Part shown: one piece after another, positions 35,570 through 42,117 of the stretch
Position numbering within the stretch: position 1 is the first letter of the stretch
Layout of the letters: every line of letters begins with the position of its first letter
Source of the DNA: DATKAS01 sp963773315
GTDB lineage: Bacteria > Actinomycetota > Acidimicrobiia > Acidimicrobiales > DATKAS01
DNA: 64,000 nt
Direction: 5' to 3'
Assembly: GCA_963773315.1 (NCBI GenBank)
Contig: CAVZAF010000002.1
Coordinates: 1-64,000 of the forward strand
Notes under the pieces: generated by a model
What the model saw: the letters and a program-made list of their open reading frames with translations, nothing else
What the model was told of the DNA's origin: nothing
Database searches by the model: none
Translations under genes and position numbers: made by a program

Positions 35570-36415
35570 TCAGTGTGATCCGGCGTAGAGGCCCAACACG
35601 TCGGCGACGTCGTCGGCGAGGTGGTAGCTCTCGCCGTCGCTCGGGAAGCTTCCGTCGCGCACGTCGCTCACGAAGGCCCCGACCGCCGCGACGCCGTCTG
35701 CCTCCAAGGACGCGTAGCGACGCACGAACTTCGGTGCGACACGATCCTCGAGCCCCAGCAGGTCGTGGATGACCAGCACCTGACCGTCGCAGGCGGCGCC
35801 CGCGCCGATGCCGATCGTCGGCACCGAGATCGATTCGGTCACGAGCCGTGCCACCGCGTCGGGCACGCCCTCGAGCACGATCGCGAAGCAGCCGGCAGAC
35901 ACGAGGGCCTTGGCGTCGTCCACGAGCGCTCGCGCGGCCTCGGCCGACCGGGCCTGCACCTTGAACCCACCCATCATGTGCAGCGACTGAGGGGTCAGGC
36001 CGAGGTGGCCCATCACCGGGATCTCGGCGTCGACGAGGGCCTCGATCGTCGGCACTCGCTTGCGTCCGCCCTCGAGCTTGACTGCCTGCGCGCCCGCGCG
36101 GATGAGCGTCGCCGCGTTGCGCACGGTGTCCGGAATCGACACGTGGTAGCTCATCCACGGCAGATCCCCCACGACGAGCGCATGCGGACGCGTCCGCGCG
36201 ACAGCCGCGACGTGATGCGCCATGTCGTCGATCGTGAGCTGCAACGTGTCGTCGTACCCGAGCACCACCATGGCGACTGAGTCTCCGACGAGGATCAAGT
36301 CGACGCCTCCCTTGTCCGCGATGCGCGCGGTAGGAGCGTCGTATGCGGTCACCATCACCAGCGGGGTGTCGCCCTTGCGAGCGCGCACAGCGGGCACCGT
36401 CATCGATGCGGCCAT
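35570..36415 (-). CDS. panB: 3-methyl-2-oxobutanoate hydroxymethyltransferase
   Basis: 281 residues, full length for PanB. It transfers a hydroxymethyl group from methylene-THF to alpha-ketoisovalerate, the first step of pantothenate synthesis. Conserved TIM-barrel segments are MVTAYDAPTARIADKGGVDL, ILVGDSVAMVVLGYDDTL, VMGHLGLTPQSLHMMGGFKV, IVLEGVP with the catalytic Glu, and TIGIGAGAACDGQVLVIHD. The ATG at 36415 has a clear AAGGAGG Shine-Dalgarno. Other pantothenate genes are not adjacent. It is divergent from a small zinc-ribbon gene. Confidence 0.96.
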   Translation of the reverse strand: MAASMTVPAVRARKGDTPLVMVTAYDAPTARIADKGGVDLILVGDSVAMVVLGYDDTLQLTIDDMAHHVAAVARTRPHALVVGDLPWMSYHVSIPDTVRNAATLIRAGAQAVKLEGGRKRVPTIEALVDAEIPVMGHLGLTPQSLHMMGGFKVQARSAEAARALVDDAKALVSAGCFAIVLEGVPDAVARLVTESISVPTIGIGAGAACDGQVLVIHDLLGLEDRVAPKFVRRYASLEADGVAAVGAFVSDVRDGSFPSDGESYHLADDVADVLGLYAGSH

Positions 36416-36510
36416 GGCCGGTCCTCCTTCCCGTCCAGCGCCACGAGGCTGCCGGCGGTGCCGCCCAGCCTAGAGAGAGACGGTCGAATTCCGCCAGACA
36501 CTGTGGGAGA

Positions 36511-36516
36511 TACCGT
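36511..36516 (+). promoter_or_regulatory. -10 element for the small CxxC protein (leaderless start)
   Basis: TACCGT ends 7 nt before the GTG at 36524, which decides between three in-frame GTG candidates (36503, 36515, 36524). Confidence 0.5.
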
Positions 36517-36523
36517 GCGCACC

Positions 36524-36700
36524 GTGACCGACGCGGCCACCTGCGACAGCTGTGGCAGGGAAGAGAGCGAGCTCGTGGCGGTCCACCGCGTCTACGTGGT
36601 GCCCGAGAGCTGGGACACGCCGGGCAGCGAGAAGACCCTCACCGAGGTCGAGCAGTGGTGCTTCTCATGCCGCACGCATTACCCCCACCAGGAGGTGTGA
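36524..36700 (+). CDS. Small double-CxxC (zinc-ribbon-like) protein
   Basis: 58 residues from the GTG at 36524. Two Cys pairs, ATCDSCGREES near the start and WCFSCRTHYPHQ near the end, are about 40 residues apart and should bind one zinc as a ribbon. The middle is a short beta-rich stretch (LVAVHRVYVVPESWDT). No family name is certain. It faces panB and is followed by a convergent gene whose stop is 4 nt away. A role in regulation or protein contact is only a guess. Confidence 0.65.
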   Translation: MTDAATCDSCGREESELVAVHRVYVVPESWDTPGSEKTLTEVEQWCFSCRTHYPHQEV

Positions 36701-36703
36701 GGC

Positions 36704-37129
36704 TCAGCGTGTGCGGCGGGTTCCCCGACCGAGGGCGTACGACCTCGTGAGGTGGTGCCAGTGGCAGTCGGGGCACACCTCGACGACGTAGGCCGTCAGC
36801 GAGTCGGTGCGTTGGTCGAGCTTCGCGAGCTCGGTCTTCTGGGTGATGCAGCGCCCGTGCGCCGGGAGTCGAGGCCCGAATACGTAGGTGACCAGCACGA
36901 GGGTCGTGCCCTCGCCGGCGCGCTCGGTGCACACGGGGCATTCGACACGGGTAGGCGAGCCGACCTCACGGGCCGCGCGCACGAGCTCGGGATGGGCGTC
37001 GCACACCTGATGGCGAGCGAGCCGGCCCTTGCGATACTCGGTCAGCAGCGCCCGGCGGGCCAACCGGTAATCGATGACGCCAGGACCGCTCGCGTTCGCT
37101 CCTCGCAGCGCTTCGGGCCGAAACGTCAT
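36704..37129 (-). CDS. DUF5318 family protein
   Basis: 141 residues. It shows the actinobacterial DUF5318 pattern: YRLARRALLTEYRKGRLAR, then VCDAHPELVRAAREVG, CPVC, VTYVFGPRLPAHGRC, and a C-terminal VEVCPDCHWHHLTRSY. The two CxxC pairs and nearby His residues suggest one bound zinc. Function is unknown in the family. The ATG at 37129 is supported by TACCCT 7 nt upstream. Only 27 bp separate it from the start of the divergent methyltransferase gene. Confidence 0.85.
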   Translation of the reverse strand: MTFRPEALRGANASGPGVIDYRLARRALLTEYRKGRLARHQVCDAHPELVRAAREVGSPTRVECPVCTERAGEGTTLVLVTYVFGPRLPAHGRCITQKTELAKLDQRTDSLTAYVVEVCPDCHWHHLTRSYALGRGTRRTR

Positions 37130-37136
37130 CTCGATC

Positions 37137-37142
37137 AGGGTA
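37137..37142 (-). promoter_or_regulatory. -10 element for the DUF5318 gene (leaderless start), between divergent genes
   Basis: Minus-strand TACCCT ends 7 nt before the ATG at 37129. On the plus strand TACTGC (37141-37146) shares the same TA and lies 10 nt before the methyltransferase GTG, but it lacks the final T. Confidence 0.5.
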
Positions 37143-37156
37143 CTGCGCCGGCCCCG

Positions 37157-37741
37157 GTGTCCCCCGCTGCTCGCGTCGTGCCGACGAAGATTGACGGCGT
37201 GGAGCCGACTGACGACGAGTTGCGCTTGTGTGGCGACGTCTCGAGCAAGCGAGTGCTCGACCTGGGATGCGGGCGAGGTGACAGCACCCTGGTGTTCGCG
37301 CGACGAGGAGCGAAGGTGATCGGCATCGACCACTCGGCCGATCAGCTCGCTTACGCGCGCCGTCTCGCCGAGGAGGAGGAGCTGCGCGTCGAGCTGCGCC
37401 ACGAAGATCTCGCCGACCTCGCCTTCCTGCCACCGGCGTCGGTCGACGTCGCGTTCAGTGGATCGGCGCTGACGCATGTCATCGACACCGGCCGCGTCTT
37501 CCGACAGGTGCATCGCGTGCTGAAGACCGGCGCGCCCTTCGTGTTCGCGGTCGAGCATCCCGCCGCGCGCCTCGGCGCGGGCGCGGCGTACTGGAGCGGC
37601 TACACGATCAGCGATCTCTACGGCGGGTTGCAGCGCGCCAACTTCGAGGTCGACACGTTGCTCGAGCCCGAAGTCGGTCGTCCGGGCACTGCGCTCGTGC
37701 CGACGACGCTCGTCATGCGAGGACGCAAGCTCGGGCTGTGA
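37157..37741 (+). CDS. Class I SAM-dependent methyltransferase
   Basis: 194 residues. Motif I is VLDLGCGRGDSTLVFARRGA, followed by the acidic end of strand 2 in VIGIDHSADQLAYARR, motif II region DLAFLPPASVDVAFSGSALT and a post-core FRQVHRVLKTGAPFVFAVEH. The arrangement matches small UbiE/Tam-like methyltransferases. Substrate unknown. The GTG at 37157 gives the fullest N-terminus; a GTG at about 37178 is an alternative. It is divergent from DUF5318, and its stop faces the cca stop 8 nt away. Confidence 0.88.
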   Translation: MSPAARVVPTKIDGVEPTDDELRLCGDVSSKRVLDLGCGRGDSTLVFARRGAKVIGIDHSADQLAYARRLAEEEELRVELRHEDLADLAFLPPASVDVAFSGSALTHVIDTGRVFRQVHRVLKTGAPFVFAVEHPAARLGAGAAYWSGYTISDLYGGLQRANFEVDTLLEPEVGRPGTALVPTTLVMRGRKLGL

Positions 37742-37748
37742 CGTGGGC

Positions 37749-39143
37749 TCAGCTCGCGTCGCGGTGAGCCCACCAGTCGTCGAGCCGCCGCGTCGCCTCC
37801 TCTTCGCCCAGCAGACCTTCGTCGAGCCTGAGCTCGAGCAGGAAGTCGAGCGCGTCGCCGACGTCGCGACCGGGCTTCAAACCGAGGTGCTGCATGACCG
37901 CGTGACCGTCGAGCTCAGGACGCATCGATGCGAGCTCTTCGCGTTCCTCGAGCTCGGCGATCCGCTGCTCGAGGTCGTCCATGCGCGCGGAGAGCTGCTG
38001 GGCCTTGCGCTCGTCGCGCGTGGTGCAGTCGCAGCGAGTGAGGAGGTTGAGCTCGGCGAGCAACGGGCCCGCGTCGCGCACGTACCGGCGCACCGCGCTG
38101 TCGGTCCAACCCATCTGATACGTGTGGAAGCGCAGGTGCAGCTCGACGAGGCAGGTCACGGAGTCGACGTCGTCCGTCGAGTAGCGCAACGCCTGCATCC
38201 GCTCACGCGTCATGCGCGCGCCGACGACTTCGTGATGGTGGAACGACACCATGCCGCGCGCGAACGAACGGGTCTTCGGCTTGCCGACGTCATGGAAAAG
38301 TGCAGCGAGCCGCACGATGCGGAAGCTGTCGCCAGCGCGCTCGCGCGCCACGTTCTCGACGACGGCGATCGTATGAGCGAGCACGTCCTTGTGGCGGTGG
38401 ATCGGATCCTGCTCGAGCCGCATCGCCGAGAGCTCGGGAAGGAATTCGTCACACAGTCCGGTGTCCACGAGCAACCAGAGGCCCGCGCTCGGGTGCTCGA
38501 CCGTCAGCAGCTTGTCGAGCTCATCGCGGATGCGTTCGGCCGAGACGATCTCGAGGCGGCCCCTCAGGTCGCGGATCGCGTCGGTGAGCCCGGCGACCGG
38601 ATGGAGGTCGTACCCTGCGACGAAGCGCGCGGCGCGCAGCATCCGAAGCGGGTCGTCGGTGAACGACTCGGCTGCAGGCAGCGGTGTCCGCAGGCTGCTC
38701 GCGGCGAGGTCAGCGGCACCATTGAACGGATCGACGAGACGCGGATCGGGCAGCGCGAGCGCCATCGCGTTCACCGTGAAGTCGCGGCGCGACAGGTCGG
38801 ATTCGATCGCGTCAGCGAACGCGACGTCGGGCTTCCGCGAGTCGGCGTGGTACGCCTCGGCGCGGTGGGTCGTGATCTCGTACGACCGATCACCCTTGCG
38901 CGCCCCGATCGTGCCGAACCGCTCCCCCTGGGTCCATACCGCGTCGGCCCAATCGCCGATCAGCCGCTTGATCTCGGGCGGACGAGCGTCGGTCGTGAGG
39001 TCGTAGTCGCCGAGGATCGGGCGACCGAGGAGCAGATCGCGGACCGTGCCGCCGACGAGGTACACCGAGTGACCCGCCGCCACGAAGCGGTCGGCGAGCG
39101 GCCGCAGCTCGGCCAGCACCGGCTCGAGCCGATCGGGGATCAC
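37749..39143 (-). CDS. cca: CCA tRNA nucleotidyltransferase with HD domain
   Basis: 464 residues, usual for actinobacterial CCA enzymes. The nucleotidyltransferase head has VYLVGGTVRDLLLGRPI and the catalytic Asp pair in GDYDLTTDARPPE. RRDFTVNAMAL and the neck DDPLRMLRAARF follow. The middle carries an HD phosphohydrolase motif in RLAALFHDVGKPKTRSF, and a helical tail ends the protein. It adds or repairs the 3' CCA of tRNAs, needed here because none of the three tRNA genes encodes CCA. The GTG at 39143 has TAGGCT 8 nt upstream. Confidence 0.95.
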   Translation of the reverse strand: MIPDRLEPVLAELRPLADRFVAAGHSVYLVGGTVRDLLLGRPILGDYDLTTDARPPEIKRLIGDWADAVWTQGERFGTIGARKGDRSYEITTHRAEAYHADSRKPDVAFADAIESDLSRRDFTVNAMALALPDPRLVDPFNGAADLAASSLRTPLPAAESFTDDPLRMLRAARFVAGYDLHPVAGLTDAIRDLRGRLEIVSAERIRDELDKLLTVEHPSAGLWLLVDTGLCDEFLPELSAMRLEQDPIHRHKDVLAHTIAVVENVARERAGDSFRIVRLAALFHDVGKPKTRSFARGMVSFHHHEVVGARMTRERMQALRYSTDDVDSVTCLVELHLRFHTYQMGWTDSAVRRYVRDAGPLLAELNLLTRCDCTTRDERKAQQLSARMDDLEQRIAELEEREELASMRPELDGHAVMQHLGLKPGRDVGDALDFLLELRLDEGLLGEEEATRRLDDWWAHRDAS

Positions 39144-39151
39144 GATCGGCG

Positions 39152-39157
39152 AGCCTA
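39152..39157 (-). promoter_or_regulatory. -10 element for cca (leaderless start)
   Basis: Minus-strand TAGGCT ends 8 nt before the GTG at 39143, in the 18-nt gap after the pilT-like gene. Confidence 0.5.
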
Positions 39158-39161
39158 CGGC

Positions 39162-40244
39162 TCAGTTCATCGCCATCCCGGACGTTTGGATCGCGATGCG
39201 GAGGTCCTCGGGACGAGTGGCCGCCGCGAGCGCGTCGCGCAGCCCGACGAGCCCCTCGCGGAAGAGCTGGAAGAGGCTTTGATCGATGGTCTGCATGCCG
39301 TAGTACTCGCCTTCGGCGATCGCCTGCTCGAGGCTGCCATCGGCGCGCGTCGGATCGGCGATGAGCTCGACGACGCGCGGCGTCGACATGAGCACCTCGA
39401 CTGCCGGCACGCGACCCCGACCATCGGCGCGCTCCACGAGGCGCTGGCACACGATCCCGCGCAGGCAGCTCGCGATGGTCTGGCGCGTCTGTCGCTGCTG
39501 ATGCGGCGGGAAGAAGTCGACGAGGCGCTCGATCACCTCGGGCGCCGGCGTCGTCGCCATGGCCGCGAGCACGAGCCGCCCGTTCGACGCAGCCAGCAAC
39601 GCTGCGGCCGCGGTCTCGGGGTCGGGGATCTCACCGAGGAACACGACGTCGGGATCTTGGCGCAGCACACGAGATGCGCCCTCCGCGAAGCTCGGCGTAT
39701 CCGAGCCGACCTCACGCTGGGTCACGATCGAGCGCTTGTCGATGTGCAGGAACTCGATCGGATCCTCGATCGTCACGATGTTCGCGGCGCGGTTCTCGTT
39801 GATGCGATCGACGAGCATCGCGACCGTGGTCGAGCGGCCCGAGCCGGGAGAGCCCGACACGATGATGAGGCCGTCGTGCTCCTCCGACAGGCGGCGCAGC
39901 GCGACCGGCAGGTTCAGCTGGTCGAGTGATGGCATGCCCGGTTGCACGCGTCGCACGACGATGCCGTAGCTGCCGCGCTGCCTGTGCAGGTTGACGCGGA
40001 AGCGGCCGAGCCCCGGCACGCTGTGTGCGAAGTCGAGCTGCCCCCGATCCGCGAGCTCGTCGCTGCGGTCGGGCGGCACGAGCTCGCCGACGATCCGCTC
40101 GAGCTCACCGGCCGAGCACGACTCCGCGGGCACCGCTTCGAGGTGGCCATCGACCCTGACGTAGGGCGGAGACCCGACCTTGAGATGCAGGTCGGAGCCA
40201 CGGCGCTCGAGCAGGTGATGCAAGAGCTGGGTCAGGTCGGGCAC
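39162..40244 (-). CDS. PilT-like type IV pilus ATPase with altered catalytic motifs
   Basis: 360 residues, full PilT length and order. The N-terminal PAS-like domain begins RGSDLHLKVGSPPYVRVDGH. The P-loop GSPGSGRSTT (131-140) has Arg137 where PilT has the nucleotide-binding Lys. The Asp box TIEDPIEFLH is intact. Walker B is VVFLGEIPDPET (PilT: VGEMRDLET). The His box GTLHT is replaced by LAAMATTPAPE. PilT hexamers retract type IV pili; with these changes this protein may hydrolyse ATP poorly or play a regulatory role. The start has a GGAGGAGG Shine-Dalgarno. No pilin or PilB gene is in the window. Confidence 0.88.
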   Translation of the reverse strand: MPDLTQLLHHLLERRGSDLHLKVGSPPYVRVDGHLEAVPAESCSAGELERIVGELVPPDRSDELADRGQLDFAHSVPGLGRFRVNLHRQRGSYGIVVRRVQPGMPSLDQLNLPVALRRLSEEHDGLIIVSGSPGSGRSTTVAMLVDRINENRAANIVTIEDPIEFLHIDKRSIVTQREVGSDTPSFAEGASRVLRQDPDVVFLGEIPDPETAAAALLAASNGRLVLAAMATTPAPEVIERLVDFFPPHQQRQTRQTIASCLRGIVCQRLVERADGRGRVPAVEVLMSTPRVVELIADPTRADGSLEQAIAEGEYYGMQTIDQSLFQLFREGLVGLRDALAAATRPEDLRIAIQTSGMAMN

Positions 40245-40318
40245 TGCTCCTCCTCCAAAGCGGTCACGTGAAGATCGGTCGCAGGGGCCTCACCCTTGAG
40301 AGAACGGTGACTCCAGGG

Positions 40319-41342
40319 TCACTTCGGGCCCTCTTCGTCCAGGGACTCTCTGACCCGCCGTACCGCCGCCACGACCGGTGCGCCGGGCCCGCCCGCCGTA
40401 GGCAGCTCCGGGTGGTGCTCGACGCCGGCCAACGCCCCCAAGCAGGCGGCGGTCGAGTCGCTGAGCGCCTGCAGGTCGTATCCGCCTTCGAGGAAGACGA
40501 GACGGCGACCCGCAGGCACGTGCTCGATCAGCCGGGCCGTGATGTCCGCGAAGTCACCGGCGCTCAGCGAGAGTCCGGTCAGGGGGTCACGGCGGTGGCC
40601 GTCGAAGCCCGCGGACAGGATCATCCACGTCGGCCCGAACTGGTGGATCGCGTCCGCCAGCACGTCGTCTATCGCGGCCCGGTAGCTGTCGCCCGTCGTG
40701 CCTGCTGGGAAGGGGAAGTTGATCGTCGTGCCTCTCCCGTCGCCCTCGCCCACCTCAGACAACGCTCCGGTGCCCGGATACAAGGGGTACTCGTGGAACG
40801 ACACATACATCACCCGCGGATCTCGGTAGAAGCAGTCCTGGGTGCCGTTGCCGTGATGCGCGTCGTAGTCCACGATGACCACGCGCTCGCCGCGCGCCGC
40901 GAGCGCGGCGGCAGCGATGGCGACGTTGTTGACGAGGCAGAAGCCCATCGCTCGCGTAGGCGTCGCGTGGTGTCCCGGTGGACGCACCGCGCAGAACGCT
41001 GCGGTCGCGTCACCCGCGTCGAGCAACTCGATCGACGCGAGGCCGGCTCCCGCGGCGAGGCAGGCGGCGTCCCACGACGCCTCGCTCGCGCGCGTGTCGG
41101 CATCGATGCGGCCGCCCCCGTTCTCACAGAGCCGCTCGAGCGCATCGAGGTACCGAGCAGGGTGCACCCGCTCCATCTCTTCACGCGTTCGCGGCGCGGA
41201 GCTCGACGGACACGAGGTCGTCAACGACGCCCGCCCATCTCGCCCCTTCGAGCACTGCGTCGAGGCGAGCCGGACGTTCGGGATGACCCGCGCCGGTGGC
41301 GTGGTCCTTGAACCGAGGATGCGTCGCGAACAGGATCGCCAC
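40319..41342 (-). CDS. AcuC/HDAC-like deacetylase, one frameshift near 41188
   Basis: From the GTG at 41342 the frame reads VAILFATHPRFKDHATGAGH and stops early at 41181. Removing one A in the AA at 41188-41189 joins it to REEMERVHPARYLDALERL and the frame that ends at 40319. The joined protein of about 340 residues has all class II HDAC features: AVRPPGHHATPTRAMGFCLV with the two catalytic His, VDYDAHHGNGTQDCFY with zinc ligands, and SAGFDGHRRDPLTGLSL. It should deacetylate acetyl-lysine or acetylpolyamines. The start has TACTCT 7 nt upstream and is 25 bp from the divergent GNAT start. Confidence 0.88.
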
Positions 41343-41349
41343 CAGGGCG

Positions 41350-41359
41350 AGAGTACCGT
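41350..41359. promoter_or_regulatory. Interlocked divergent -10 elements (AGAGTACCGT)
   Basis: On the minus strand TACTCT (41355-41350) ends 7 nt before the deacetylase GTG at 41342. On the plus strand TACCGT (41354-41359) ends 8 nt before the GNAT GTG at 41368. They share the TA at 41354-41355, the same layout as at 6126-6135. Confidence 0.6.
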
Positions 41360-41367
41360 TGAGCCGT

Positions 41368-42117
41368 GTGAAGGATGCGCGAGGACGCCCGAGCGCGCCC
41401 AGCGGTGCGCCCGCCGTGGGACTGCGGGTCTCGCCTTGGCCCAACGACGCCCTCCGATCGGTCGCCGCGCAGCTCGCGCCCATGCCCGGACGCGCGCTCC
41501 CCTCGCCGGACGCGATCCGAGCGATCGCGAACGACCTCACCGAGGAGGGCTACGAGCAGGCGATCACCGTGGCGCTCTCGCCGACCGAGCAAGCCCCGTT
41601 CCTCGAGGCCGGCTTCGCGCTGCACGAGCGGCTGCACCTCCTGACGCACGACCTTGCTGCGGTGCCGTCACGGATGGCACCCAAGCCTCGGCGCCCTCGC
41701 CATGACGACTGGCCCGCGATCAGCGAGACCGACGCTGCCGCGTTCTCCGAGTTCTGGCAGCTCGGAAGCGAAGGCCTGGCTCAGGCGATGGCAGCGACAC
41801 CGGTGCGACGGGTGCGGGTCGTCGACGACCCCGAGACGGGAACGATCGTCGGCTACGTGCTGACGGGAAGAGCGGGGCCGACCGGTTACCTGCAACGGCT
41901 CGCCGTCCGACCCGAAGTGCAAGGTCGAGGCCTCGGACGCGCGATGACGATCGACTCGCTGCACTGGCTGCGCCGACATCGTTCGGAGCGGGCGATGGTG
42001 AACACCCAGGTCACGAACGAGCGTGCATTCGGGCTCTACTCGAGCGTGGGCTTCGTCCCCGACCCGCGCGGCCTTGCCGTGCTCAAGCTCTCCCTCACCG
42101 CGGGGGTGCCCGAGTGA
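41368..42117 (+). CDS. GNAT-family N-acetyltransferase
   Basis: 249 residues. The C-terminal GNAT fold has the acetyl-CoA loop LAVRPEVQGRGLGRAMTID and the late strand-helix NERAFGLYSSVGFVPDPRGL. The N-terminal 90 residues form a weaker, related half (SVAAQLAPMPG; ALSPTEQAPFLEAGFALHER). It occupies the place of a small NUDIX gene in mycobacterial origin clusters. A partner role with the divergent deacetylase (adding versus removing acetyl groups) is possible but unproven. The GTG at 41368 has TACCGT 8 nt upstream; its stop overlaps the next GTG by GTGA. Confidence 0.87.
   Translation: MKDARGRPSAPSGAPAVGLRVSPWPNDALRSVAAQLAPMPGRALPSPDAIRAIANDLTEEGYEQAITVALSPTEQAPFLEAGFALHERLHLLTHDLAAVPSRMAPKPRRPRHDDWPAISETDAAAFSEFWQLGSEGLAQAMAATPVRRVRVVDDPETGTIVGYVLTGRAGPTGYLQRLAVRPEVQGRGLGRAMTIDSLHWLRRHRSERAMVNTQVTNERAFGLYSSVGFVPDPRGLAVLKLSLTAGVPE

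Noticed and set aside
40245..40318. Palindrome near TCACGTGA between the pilT-like and deacetylase genes as a third parS
   Set aside because: GTCACGTGAAGA shares the CACGTG core but has too many mismatches on the left half.
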